A stretch of DNA of 64,000 bases from NCBI RefSeq assembly GCF_002288635.1, contig NZ_NRSW01000001.1, positions 2,871,852-2,935,851 on the forward strand. Direction: 5' to 3'. Origin of the DNA: Mucilaginibacter sp. MD40 (GTDB taxonomy: Bacteria > Bacteroidota > Bacteroidia > Sphingobacteriales > Sphingobacteriaceae). The position numbers and the translations under genes were made by a program. Of this stretch, positions 18,418 through 28,222 are shown in pieces (position 1 is the first letter of the stretch; every line of letters begins with the position of its first letter). A model generated the notes under the pieces. The model saw only the letters and a program-made list of their open reading frames with translations. It did not search any database and was not told where the DNA came from.

Positions 18418-21400
18418 GTGAAAGAAAACAAATTACAGTTTCCGGATATCACAGTTACCGACAGGTATATTATTGCCATTGGCGCATCCGCTGGTGGGCT
18501 GGAAGCTATACATGAGTTTTTCGACAATATGCCGGCTAACTCGGGCTTCACTTTTATTGTTATACAGCACCTGTCACCAGATTACAAGAGCCTACTCGTA
18601 GAACTTGTTTCCAAGCACACCCATATGAAGGTTTTTGAGGCGGAAAATGACATGACGCTCCAGCGCGATTGTGTATACATTATCCCCAACAAAAAGCTCA
18701 TGACCATACGTGGCCATAAATTACGCCTGGCGGATAAAGGCACTCAAAAGGCTCCTAATACTGCTATAGATACTTTTTTGTTTACGCTCGCCAAGGATAA
18801 AAAAGAAAAAGCGATAGCTATTATCTTATCAGGCACCGGCACAGATGGTACAAAAGGTATTGAGATGGTTAAAGAATGCGGCGGCATGGTGATTGTTCAG
18901 GAGCCGTCAACCGCAAAGTTTGATGGCATGCCCAATAATGCCATTACTTCCGGTAATGCTGATTTTATATTGCCACCGGCTAAAATGCATACAGAAATTT
19001 ACACCTATGTTAGTCAGCAGCATAAACCATCTTTAGAGGATAACCAACCCGATGACGCCCTCATGAACCAGGTTTTTAAACTGGTGCATACCAACAGCGG
19101 ACAGGATTTCAATCTGTATAAAACACCAACTATCCTCAGGCGGATTGACCGGCGCATGAATGCTTTAAATATTAAAGACTTTAAGCGCTATGTTGAACTC
19201 TTGAATGAGAAACCTGCCGAGGTGAAAATTTTGGCCAAGGATTTTCTGATCAACGTTACTAAATTTTTTCGTGATAAACCCGCTTTTGATATACTGGCTA
19301 AGGATATCATCCCTAAAATTATAGAGCGTAAGGCAGATGGCGAAATGCTTAAAGTATGGATCTGCGCCTGTAGTACAGGGGAAGAGGCTTATTCAATAGC
19401 CATTCTTATCACTGAAGAATTACAGCGTACAGGCAAAAAACTGGAACTTAAAATATTTGCTACTGATGTTGACGAATCAAGCATTGATATCGCCTCCCGT
19501 AATAAATATCCTTTAAGTATAGACAAAGAAGTACCGGCCAGCCTGCTTAAAAAATATTTCATAAAAGAAGGTAAAAGCTATTCTATTATACCATCGGTAC
19601 GCAAACAAATTGTTTTTGCCAAACATAACGTTATTAAATCGCCACCATTTATAAAAAATGACCTGGTGACTTGCCGTAATATGCTTATTTACATGAATAA
19701 TCTATTACAGCAAAAGGTATTAGCCACCCTTCATTATTCTCTTAACCGAGATGGGTATCTTTTTTTAGGCTCAAGTGAAAACTCTTCGAGCTTAAAGGAT
19801 GGATTAACAGAAATAAGTGGCAAATGGAAGATCTATCAAAAAACCGGCACCATTAACTACGGTTTACACCACACTTATTCAGCAGCTACCACCGGGCTTA
19901 AATATGCTGACAGGAAGCTATACGTCGCTAATACTGATTCTCCCAGAACACTGGAAGACGAGTTCAGGGACCTTATACTCGAAGAGTTTGGGACGGTAGG
20001 TATTTTTATTGATAAGAGCTACACTATAAAAGAAACTATCGGGAATTTCAATCAGTTCCTTACTCTACCGGATAAAAAACTTGATTTGAATATCCTTAAC
20101 ATGCTCAGCAAAGATATATCTGTGGTTTTAAACACAGCGATACGCAAGGCCTGGAAAGAAAATAAGAAGACCCATCTTAACCGTGTTCGCTTTAAACGTG
20201 GAGATAACGATATCCTATTACAGATAACGGTAAAACCGCCGGATTCGAGGTCGTCAAACGGTTATACGCTGCTCATGTTTACTGAAACAAAGACAGAAAG
20301 CCTGCCTAAAGATGGTATAGAAATCACTCCTGTTGGCAATGAGCAACAATCTGAGTACCTCATGGAAATGGAAGCGGAACTCAATGAAACCCGCACCAAC
20401 CTGCAAATGGCCATCGAAGAGATGGAAACTACAAATGAGGAGCTGCAGTCAAGTAATGAAGAGTTATTGTCAGCTAATGAAGAATTGCAATCCGGTAATG
20501 AAGAACTACAGTCCCTTAACGAGGAACTTCATACATTAAATACAGAGCACCAGCTTAAGATACGTGAGCTTATAGAGCTGAATGATGACCTTACCAACTA
20601 CTTCCGAAGTACGGATATAGGGCAGATATTTATTGATGCCAATCTGCGTATACGTAAGTTTAACCCGGCTGCCATAAAAATGATCAATCTGATAGAGGCC
20701 GATATTGGTCGCCCTATCAACCATATATCCAGTAATATCAAATATGATAATCTCATAAATGATATACATACCGTGCTTTCACGCGGGCAAATGATGGAAA
20801 AAGAAATTATGCTCAACAATGGTAAAAACAACCTGATGCGCATAATGCCTTACATCAAAAAAGACAGAACCGCGGATGGAGTGGTCATATCTTTTGTAGA
20901 TATATCTGTTATTACAGAATTGAATAACATTATCTCCGGGGTGTTCAATGCCAGTTCAGCGGCTATCATGGCGTTTAGGGAGGTGCGTAATACCAACAAT
21001 AAAGTGATTGACTTTGTATGCATTGCCTATAACAACGCTGCATTAGGCATGGTTGGTAAAAGCAGCGACCAAATGGAATCTCAGCCATCCATTAAGGACC
21101 TGCCCGATCTGAATAACCTGATAAAGTTTGACCAGTATATCAAAATTGCCGAAGGGGCCAAACCTGTTAGCACCGAACTTAAAGCGGACAATGATGAATG
21201 GTACCAGGCTGTGATAGCCAAAATGAATGATGGTTTTGTAGTAAGCTTAACCAACATTACAGAACGCAAAAAATCGGAGCAAAAGCTAAAAAATAATTAC
21301 AACGAACTGATAACTGCCCGCGAAGGCTTGCGCAATTTAAATAATGAATTGGAGCAGCGCGTATTAGACCGTACAAAAGAACTTACTGAAAGTGAAGAAC

Positions 21401-23268
21401 GGTTTAAGTTGGTATCAAAAGCTACTAACGATACCATTTGGGACTGGGACCTGGTAACCAACACCATGTGGCGTAGCGAAAATTTTACTACTATGTTCGG
21501 CTATCCGTTGGATGAGAGGGTAAACAACATCAGCTTTTGGTTTGAGAAAATACATCCCGATGATCGCCAACGTATTGAACAAGGCGTTTACGAGGCAATT
21601 AACACCCACCAGGGGCAATGGTCGGCAGAATACCGCTTCCTTAAGGCCGATGGCACTTATGCTATCATACTGGACCGTTGCAGTATACTTGAAGACGAAT
21701 TTAATACACCACACCGTTTAGTAGGTTCTATCATTGATATTACCCGCCTGGTAGAAACTGAAAAACGCCTTTACGAAAGTGAAAGTAAGTTCCGTAAGGT
21801 GTTTGAAAGTAACATGATCGGTATGGTGTTCTCCAACATGGATGGCCGTATCATTGAAACGAATGATGCTTTCCTTAACATGCTCGGTTACACAAGGGAA
21901 GATGTACAAAAAAATCCGCTCAATTGGCGGGAGATCACTCTGCCTGAATACATAGCTATAAGCGAATGGGCGGTAAACGAGTTAAAAGAAAAAGGTGTTG
22001 TTCCGCCTTTTGAGAAGCAATACAAAAAACGTAATGGAGATAAGCTTTGGGTACTGATGGGCTCGGCTGTGTTAACACAAGATAATACCGCCATTAACTC
22101 CGTAAGTTATATTATTGATATCACCAAGCAAAAACAGGCCGAAAGCCGCCGTAAAGAACTGCTACAGTTAGTTAAAAAACAACAGGACGAGTTCTATAGT
22201 ATATTCACCAATGCCCCTGCCCTTATTACCATTAAACGTGGCCCCGAGTTAATTTACGAATTTGTAAATAAGGCCTTTGAAAAGTTTGATGGTCAAAGGA
22301 GTTACCTTGGCCGCAAAAGCCTCGAAGTGCATCCTGATATGAAAAACTCAGAGCTTTTCAAGGTAGAAAATCAGGTACTAAAAACAGGGAAAACCATTGT
22401 AAAAAATGCCTTCCACGTATATCGGTACGATCACAAAACCGGTGAAAAAAAGGACTGCTGGTTTGATTTCATTTATACCCCCGTTTATTCAGAAGATGGC
22501 AATGTTGATGGTATTGCTTTCTTCGGATTCGAGGTTACCGATTTAATTAAAGGCCGTAAAGCTGCCGAAGAGCTCATGCAAAAGAAGGATGAGTTTATGA
22601 GCATTGCCAGCCATGAACTTAAAACACCTATCACCAGCATAAAGGGCTCGCTTCAAATACTTAAGCGTATGGTTGATAAGACCGACGGGAAAGATACCAC
22701 CCTGGCCTCGTTTATTGATAAGGCTAATAAACAAACCGGCAAGTTAACCACCCTGGTAGATGATCTTTTGGATGTTACCAAAATACAGGAAGGTAAAATG
22801 GTGCTCAATTATTCGTCTTTTGACGCTGCTGCCATGGTTAAAGAATGCCTTGAGGAGGTGTATGCGCAAAATACCACGCACAAAATAGAATATTTGGCCG
22901 ATTGTGAAATGATGGTGAGTGCCGACAGGCCCCGTCTTGAGCAGGTAGTGACTAACTTCCTTACCAACGCCATTAAATATTCACCTAAAGCCAATAAAGT
23001 GATTGTTACCTGTAGTTTAGATAAAGATAATTTTAAGGTAAGCGTTAAAGATTTTGGCATAGGTATTCCGGATGATAAAAAAGATTTCTTGTTTGACAGG
23101 TTTTACCGTGTGCAGGAATCATCAAGCCATATTTCAGGCCTCGGCCTTGGCCTGTATATATCAGCCGAGATCATCAAGCGTCACCATGGTGAAATAGGTG
23201 TAAACAGTACGGCTGACCAAGGCTCAACATTTTGGTTTACTATACCCATAAAAGGTAAAAACCAATAG
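18418..23268 (+). CDS. CheB-CheR-PAS-histidine kinase fusion protein
   Basis: 1616 residues starting at a GTG directly after the phytochrome stop. In order: CheB methylesterase (about 16-195; S24 in IGASAGG, H51, D143 in SGTGTDG); CheR methyltransferase (about 213-490; SAM motif WICACSTGEEAYSIA); a coiled coil of NEELQSxNEEL repeats (about 646-720); several PAS domains (near 735, 996, 1124, 1258) with another coiled coil before 996; HisKA with H1399 in ASHELKTPITS; and HATPase_c (N box FLTNAIKYSP, GLGLGLYIS). There is no receiver domain. The first CheB residues leave no room for an internal ATG, so GTG is the likely start, with a weak GCAGG upstream. Together with the phytochrome it probably forms a light-controlled signalling unit. 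The targets are unknown. Confidence 0.93.
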   Translation: MKENKLQFPDITVTDRYIIAIGASAGGLEAIHEFFDNMPANSGFTFIVIQHLSPDYKSLLVELVSKHTHMKVFEAENDMTLQRDCVYIIPNKKLMTIRGHKLRLADKGTQKAPNTAIDTFLFTLAKDKKEKAIAIILSGTGTDGTKGIEMVKECGGMVIVQEPSTAKFDGMPNNAITSGNADFILPPAKMHTEIYTYVSQQHKPSLEDNQPDDALMNQVFKLVHTNSGQDFNLYKTPTILRRIDRRMNALNIKDFKRYVELLNEKPAEVKILAKDFLINVTKFFRDKPAFDILAKDIIPKIIERKADGEMLKVWICACSTGEEAYSIAILITEELQRTGKKLELKIFATDVDESSIDIASRNKYPLSIDKEVPASLLKKYFIKEGKSYSIIPSVRKQIVFAKHNVIKSPPFIKNDLVTCRNMLIYMNNLLQQKVLATLHYSLNRDGYLFLGSSENSSSLKDGLTEISGKWKIYQKTGTINYGLHHTYSAATTGLKYADRKLYVANTDSPRTLEDEFRDLILEEFGTVGIFIDKSYTIKETIGNFNQFLTLPDKKLDLNILNMLSKDISVVLNTAIRKAWKENKKTHLNRVRFKRGDNDILLQITVKPPDSRSSNGYTLLMFTETKTESLPKDGIEITPVGNEQQSEYLMEMEAELNETRTNLQMAIEEMETTNEELQSSNEELLSANEELQSGNEELQSLNEELHTLNTEHQLKIRELIELNDDLTNYFRSTDIGQIFIDANLRIRKFNPAAIKMINLIEADIGRPINHISSNIKYDNLINDIHTVLSRGQMMEKEIMLNNGKNNLMRIMPYIKKDRTADGVVISFVDISVITELNNIISGVFNASSAAIMAFREVRNTNNKVIDFVCIAYNNAALGMVGKSSDQMESQPSIKDLPDLNNLIKFDQYIKIAEGAKPVSTELKADNDEWYQAVIAKMNDGFVVSLTNITERKKSEQKLKNNYNELITAREGLRNLNNELEQRVLDRTKELTESEERFKLVSKATNDTIWDWDLVTNTMWRSENFTTMFGYPLDERVNNISFWFEKIHPDDRQRIEQGVYEAINTHQGQWSAEYRFLKADGTYAIILDRCSILEDEFNTPHRLVGSIIDITRLVETEKRLYESESKFRKVFESNMIGMVFSNMDGRIIETNDAFLNMLGYTREDVQKNPLNWREITLPEYIAISEWAVNELKEKGVVPPFEKQYKKRNGDKLWVLMGSAVLTQDNTAINSVSYIIDITKQKQAESRRKELLQLVKKQQDEFYSIFTNAPALITIKRGPELIYEFVNKAFEKFDGQRSYLGRKSLEVHPDMKNSELFKVENQVLKTGKTIVKNAFHVYRYDHKTGEKKDCWFDFIYTPVYSEDGNVDGIAFFGFEVTDLIKGRKAAEELMQKKDEFMSIASHELKTPITSIKGSLQILKRMVDKTDGKDTTLASFIDKANKQTGKLTTLVDDLLDVTKIQEGKMVLNYSSFDAAAMVKECLEEVYAQNTTHKIEYLADCEMMVSADRPRLEQVVTNFLTNAIKYSPKANKVIVTCSLDKDNFKVSVKDFGIGIPDDKKDFLFDRFYRVQESSSHISGLGLGLYISAEIIKRHHGEIGVNSTADQGSTFWFTIPIKGKNQ

Positions 23269-23392
23269 GGCATTATCATTATTAGATTGCACGTCTTTTT
23301 TTGCGATAATGTGTATACTTTACACATATATATAGTAACTTCGCAATTACAGAAACCATATCTGTCCGTTTCTGTTTAAGGAAGATTGATAC

Positions 23393-23782
23393 ATGTTAAA
23401 AAAGTGGAGTACATATTTACTTTGCGCATGGCTCATTAACGCCCTGGTTTGCTATCACCCTACCAATCCGTTTGAGAACCACCGTTTTAACAGCCACTGC
23501 GATATCGGCACTTGCTTTAGTGACGATACACTTTTGTCGTTTCTTGTTAATTTCCCCGGTAAATGCAAAAAGAACGACCAACAGGAGCAGCATAAAATAA
23601 ATACCCGTAACCGGTACACGGTTAACAACCAGGTAAGTTTTATAGCTAACCTGCCCGTAGCCGAGGTTTTTACCTGTTCTGATTTTGCAAAACATCTTCG
23701 AATAAGCAGCCATAGCTTTTTTGAACACCGTACTTTTTCACTTGCCCAGTACGAACATCTCTTTCGTTTAAGTCCTTTCTGA
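23393..23782 (+). CDS. Predicted secreted protein of unknown function upstream of the second efflux operon
   Basis: 129 residues, not recognised. The start at 23393 has a good AAGGAAG ribosome-binding sequence and gives MLKKWSTYLLCAWLINALVC, a signal-peptide-like N-terminus. The remainder has scattered Cys and His (e.g. NSHCDIGTCFSDD) and ends in LSPF. It lies 89 bp before the efflux adaptor gene on the same strand and may belong to that transcript. An overlapping reverse-strand frame (23728-23417) also has a hydrophobic stretch but lacks upstream support, so the forward reading is preferred. Confidence 0.5.
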   Translation: MLKKWSTYLLCAWLINALVCYHPTNPFENHRFNSHCDIGTCFSDDTLLSFLVNFPGKCKKNDQQEQHKINTRNRYTVNNQVSFIANLPVAEVFTCSDFAKHLRISSHSFFEHRTFSLAQYEHLFRLSPF

Positions 23783-23871
23783 TCTGCTGTAATTTAACAC
23801 TGCTTCTTGCAGTATTTTCCTGCTTTTGCGGCTAAGCCGTATCAAATATTTAATTACAGCAATTATTAAAA

Positions 23872-25017
23872 ATGAAAAAATCATATGCGCCGGTGTATAC
23901 CATGCTGGCGGTTTTAACAGTACTTATATACGGATGCGCAGGTGGTAACGCCAGCGACAAAAAGAAAGAAGAAGCACCCAGCTTTCCGGTTTATACACTT
24001 AAACAAACTGATACCGTTTTACAAACCGGTTACGTAGCCGACATACAGGCCATTAAAAACGTAGAGGTACGTACCCGCGTTAAAGGCTTTTTAGAAAAGA
24101 TATTTGTAGACGAAGGTATGGCCGTTAAAAAAGGCCAACTCCTGTTCAAAATAAATGATGAAGAGTTCCGCGTCATGCTAAGCAAGGCGAAGGCTGCATT
24201 AAGCAATGCCCGTGCCGCTGCCCGGGCTACGGAGGTAGAAATGGAACGCATCAAAATATTGGTTAACAAAAATGTGATCTCAAAATCAGAATTAGATGTT
24301 GCCGAAGCCAAATTGAATGCGGACAGGGCAACGATTGAAGAAGCCCAAAGCGCTGTTCAAAGTGCCAATAATCATATTGCCTATACCAGCATTCGCGCAC
24401 CGTTTGATGGCATTATTGACCGTATACCACTTAAAGCCGGAAGCCTTGTTGAAGAAGGCACACTCCTAACCGATATTAGTGACATAAGCGAAGTATTTGC
24501 CTATTTCAGTTTCCCCGAAACAGAATACCTGCGTTATGAACGCGCACGCCGGAATGCAACCAAGCAAGATGATGAGCAAGTGAAACTTGTACTATCTGAT
24601 GGCAGTAAATACAACCATCCCGGTAAGATAGAAACTGTTGAAGGGCAGATTGAACAAAGCACAGGCTCGATAGATTTTCGAGCTCGTTTCCCCAACCCAA
24701 ACAAATTACTAAGGCACGGTGCATCGGCCAAGCTATACATCACTACAGAAATGGATAGTGTGATATTGCTGCCACAGCAAGCCGTATTTGATATACAGGA
24801 CAAAAGCTACGTTTACACGGTAGACGCTGCTAATAAATTACACATGCAGGCATTTAAGCCAATTACCCGTTTAGCCAGCTACTACGTGGTAAAGGATGGC
24901 CTTAAACCCGGAGAACGCATACTGTTGGAGGGTGCCCAAAACGCCCGCGACGGTATGACCATTAAACCGGTTGCGCCGCCCAAAAACCTGCTTGCCATGA
25001 AAGCGCAAGACGAGTAA
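23872..25017 (+). CDS. RND efflux membrane fusion protein (lipoprotein)
   Basis: 381 residues. The lipoprotein signal MKKSYAPVYTMLAVLTVLIYGCAGG is followed by the lipoyl/barrel-sandwich half RTRVKGFLEKIFVDEGMAVK, a helical hairpin, and TSIRAPFDGIIDRIPLKAGS as the second half. The C-terminal membrane-proximal domain reads VVKDGLKPGERILLEGAQNA. First gene of a complete tripartite operon: adaptor, pump (39 bp later), outer-membrane channel. It belongs to the same family as the adaptor at 3311-4438 but is a separate paralogue. Confidence 0.94.
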   Translation: MKKSYAPVYTMLAVLTVLIYGCAGGNASDKKKEEAPSFPVYTLKQTDTVLQTGYVADIQAIKNVEVRTRVKGFLEKIFVDEGMAVKKGQLLFKINDEEFRVMLSKAKAALSNARAAARATEVEMERIKILVNKNVISKSELDVAEAKLNADRATIEEAQSAVQSANNHIAYTSIRAPFDGIIDRIPLKAGSLVEEGTLLTDISDISEVFAYFSFPETEYLRYERARRNATKQDDEQVKLVLSDGSKYNHPGKIETVEGQIEQSTGSIDFRARFPNPNKLLRHGASAKLYITTEMDSVILLPQQAVFDIQDKSYVYTVDAANKLHMQAFKPITRLASYYVVKDGLKPGERILLEGAQNARDGMTIKPVAPPKNLLAMKAQDE

Positions 25018-25056
25018 GTCTTTCTTATTTTAATGTAATTATTAGCAATAGTAAAC

Positions 25057-28000
25057 ATGTTTGAAGTATTCATAAAACGACCGGTGTTATCACTGGTCAT
25101 TTCCCTTATTATAACGCTGTTGGGCGTGCTGGCACTTATACAGTTACCGGTAACCCAATTCCCGGATATTGTGCCGCCATCCGTAACGGTAACGGCCAAT
25201 TATACCGGTGCCAACGCGGAAGTTTGTGCCAAAGCAGTAGCAACCCCGCTGGAGCGCGCCATAAACGGTGTGCCCGGCATGACCTACATGAGTACCGTGT
25301 GTAGCAACAACGGGCTAACGGTTATCGAGATATTCTTTAATGTAGGTATCGACCCAGACCAGGCGGCGGTGAACGTGCAGAACCGTGTTTCCACTATTAT
25401 TGATGAGTTACCCGAGGAGGTGATAAAAGCCGGGGTAACTACCGAGAAAGAGGTAAACAGTATGCTGATGTACCTTAATGTAATGAGTAAGGACAGCACG
25501 CTCGACGAGAAGTTCATTTACAACTTTGCAGATATTAACGTTTTGCAGGAGCTTAAAAGAATAGACGGTGTTGGCCGTGCCGAGATCATGGGTGCCAAAG
25601 AATACGCCATGCGTGTTTGGCTTAAACCCGATCGCATGTCGGCCTACCATATCTCTACCGACGAAGTTATTGCCGCTATCCGCGCGCAAAACGTAGAGGC
25701 TGCGCCGGGTTCTACCGGGCAAAGCTCTGATAAATCGCCGCAGTTGCTGCAATATACCTTACGTTATCCGGGTAAATTTTTTGAGCCGGACCAGTACAAG
25801 AATATCGTATTGCGTGCAGACAGCAGCGGTACCGTACTTAAATTATACCAGGTTGCTGATGTAGAGTTTGGTGCTTTAACCTATGGCATGATCTCCAAGA
25901 CAGATGGCCGCCCATCGGCATCTATCATGATCAAACAGCGGCCCGGCTCCAACGCCCGAGAGGTGATCAACAACATCAAAAACCGCATGGCCGAGTTAAA
26001 GGAAACGCAGTTCCCATCCGGCATGGAGTACAACGTAAATTACGATGTATCCCGCTTTCTTGATGCATCCATCCATGAGGTTTTGCGCACATTGGTTGAG
26101 GCATTTATACTGGTGTTTATTGTGGTGTACCTTTTCCTTCAGGACCTCCGCTCTACGCTGATACCGGCATTGGCGGTACCGGTTGCCCTGATAGGTACGT
26201 TGTTTTTTATGCAGATGCTGGGCTTCTCCATTAACCTGCTTACGCTGTTCGCACTGGTGCTGGCCATCGGTATTGTGGTGGATAATGCCATTGTGGTAGT
26301 TGAGGCCGTGCACGTAAAAATGGCCGAAGAACATTTGTCGCCAATGGATGCCACCCTAAGTGCCATGAAAAGCATCAGCGGTGCCATCGTCGCTATTACA
26401 CTGGTAATGTCCGCAGTGTTTGTTCCGGTGGCGTTTATGACCGGGCCGGTTGGCGTGTTCTACCGGCAGTTCTCGCTAACGCTGGCAATATCCATTGTAA
26501 TATCCGGTGTTAATGCGGTAACCCTTACCCCTGCTCTTTGTGCCCTAATGTTAAAGCCGCACGATACCAGCAGGCCATCAAAAGGATTACTCGGCAGGTT
26601 CTTTACCGGCTTTAACAAACGCTACGATGGCATTCAAAACAAATACTCGGGCCTTATTACGCGTATTGCCGGTCGGAGAATAATTACCGTTGCCATGCTG
26701 CTGTTCTTTTTAGCGGCTACATGGGGCTTAAGCGCCATTTTGCCAACGGGCTTTATTCCAACGGAAGACCAGGGCGTTATCTATGCCAACATCACCACCC
26801 CGCCAGGCGCAACTGTAGAGCGTACAGAGCAGATCATGTCGTCCATTCAAGCGCAAAGCAAACAGATCCCTGAAATTGAATCGGTATCTACCCTTGCCGG
26901 TTATAGCCTGGTGAACAGCGTTGCAGGTGCATCATACGGTATGGTGATGATCAACCTGAAGCCTTGGGAAGAACGCGACAAGTCCATTGCTAAAATAACC
27001 GAAGAGTTAACGCAGAAGACTGAGTATTTAACTGATGCTTCTATACAGTTCTTCCCGCCGCCTACGGTACCGGGCTTTGGTAATTCCAGCGGTTTTGAGA
27101 TACGGGTGCTGGATAAAACAGGTACCGGCGATCTGCAGAAAACAGCCGCGGTAACCAATAAGTTCCTTGCCGATCTAAATGCTACCGAACAGGTAGATGG
27201 CGCGTTCAGTAGTTTTGATGCTAACTTCCCGCAGTACATGATATCCGTTGACCAGGTGATGGCCGCCAAGAAAGGTATCACCATTGATGAAGCCATGTCT
27301 ACCCTGCAAACGCTGATGGGAAGTTTCTATGCCTCAAACTTCATCCGTTTTGGGCAGCTCTACAAAGTGATGGTGCAGGCCTCGCCGGAATTTCGTACCA
27401 AGCCCGAGGATGTTCTCCAACTGATGATCAAGAATAAACATGGCGAAATGGTGCCGTTCTCTACCTTCATCAGTATGAAACGTGTTTTTGGCCCGGAGCA
27501 GCTAACACGTTATAATATGTACACATCTGCCATGGTAACGGGCGATGCCGCGCCGGGTTACAGTAGTGGTGACGCCATTAGTACCATTAAAACCATTGCG
27601 GATAAAAGCCTGCCGAAGGGCTATACATTTGAATGGTCGGGTATGACGAGGGAGCAGATCCTATCAGGTAGCCAGGTGATCTATATTTTTATCATCTGTT
27701 TGATATTCGTTTACCTGCTTTTATCAGCGCAATACGAGAGCTTCCTGTTGCCTATCCCGGTTATTCTCTCATTACCTACAGGTATTTTCGGGGCGTTTTT
27801 CTTTCTAAAGATCTTAGGGCTCGAGAATAACATTTACGCGCAGGTAGCATTGGTGATGCTCATCGGTTTGCTGGGTAAGAACGCCATCCTCATTATCGAG
27901 TTTGCCGTTCAACGCCAGCGCGAAGGCTTAACCGTTTTACAAGCTGCGGTAGAAGGTGCCGTGTCACGTCTGCGTCCTATCCTGATGACATCACTGGCCT

Positions 28001-28221
28001 TTGTAGCGGGTTTGATACCGCTTTGTATTGCCAGCGGTGCGGGCGCATTGGGTAACCGCTCAATTGGTACAGCTGCTGCCGGAGGGATGCTTTTCGGTAC
28101 CATCTTCGGGCTTATTCTCATCCCCGGCCTGTACGTGATCTTCGCATCCATCGGCCAAAAGAAAAAGCCGGCACCAGAGACAGCTCACCACCTAATTGAA
28201 GTTCCTGAAAATGTAAATTAA
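25057..28221 (+). CDS. RND multidrug efflux inner-membrane transporter (HAE1 type)
   Basis: 1054 residues, full length. Starts MFEVFIKRPVLSLVISLIIT with the conserved FPDIVPPSVTVTANYTGANA and LLPIPVILSLPTGIFGAFF segments. The TM4 proton-relay site reads GIVVDNAIVVVEAVHVKM, i.e. D409-N410, whereas the paralogue at 1-3139 has D-D as in AcrB. The TM10 region keeps VALVMLIGLLGKNAILIIEF, including the lysine. One base separates it from the outer-membrane channel gene. The substrate is unknown. Confidence 0.95.
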   Translation: MFEVFIKRPVLSLVISLIITLLGVLALIQLPVTQFPDIVPPSVTVTANYTGANAEVCAKAVATPLERAINGVPGMTYMSTVCSNNGLTVIEIFFNVGIDPDQAAVNVQNRVSTIIDELPEEVIKAGVTTEKEVNSMLMYLNVMSKDSTLDEKFIYNFADINVLQELKRIDGVGRAEIMGAKEYAMRVWLKPDRMSAYHISTDEVIAAIRAQNVEAAPGSTGQSSDKSPQLLQYTLRYPGKFFEPDQYKNIVLRADSSGTVLKLYQVADVEFGALTYGMISKTDGRPSASIMIKQRPGSNAREVINNIKNRMAELKETQFPSGMEYNVNYDVSRFLDASIHEVLRTLVEAFILVFIVVYLFLQDLRSTLIPALAVPVALIGTLFFMQMLGFSINLLTLFALVLAIGIVVDNAIVVVEAVHVKMAEEHLSPMDATLSAMKSISGAIVAITLVMSAVFVPVAFMTGPVGVFYRQFSLTLAISIVISGVNAVTLTPALCALMLKPHDTSRPSKGLLGRFFTGFNKRYDGIQNKYSGLITRIAGRRIITVAMLLFFLAATWGLSAILPTGFIPTEDQGVIYANITTPPGATVERTEQIMSSIQAQSKQIPEIESVSTLAGYSLVNSVAGASYGMVMINLKPWEERDKSIAKITEELTQKTEYLTDASIQFFPPPTVPGFGNSSGFEIRVLDKTGTGDLQKTAAVTNKFLADLNATEQVDGAFSSFDANFPQYMISVDQVMAAKKGITIDEAMSTLQTLMGSFYASNFIRFGQLYKVMVQASPEFRTKPEDVLQLMIKNKHGEMVPFSTFISMKRVFGPEQLTRYNMYTSAMVTGDAAPGYSSGDAISTIKTIADKSLPKGYTFEWSGMTREQILSGSQVIYIFIICLIFVYLLLSAQYESFLLPIPVILSLPTGIFGAFFFLKILGLENNIYAQVALVMLIGLLGKNAILIIEFAVQRQREGLTVLQAAVEGAVSRLRPILMTSLAFVAGLIPLCIASGAGALGNRSIGTAAAGGMLFGTIFGLILIPGLYVIFASIGQKKKPAPETAHHLIEVPENVN

Positions 28222-28222
28222 A

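Noticed and set aside
23310..23326. TGTGTA-TACTT-TACACA inverted repeat after the kinase gene
   Set aside because: Only 6-bp arms in AT-rich DNA with no T run and no clear promoter context; not strong enough for a feature.
23417..23728. Reverse-strand 103-residue frame with a hydrophobic segment
   Set aside because: No ribosome-binding site was seen, and it lies antisense to a frame with a good ribosome-binding site and signal peptide and the same direction as the efflux operon. Not fully excluded.
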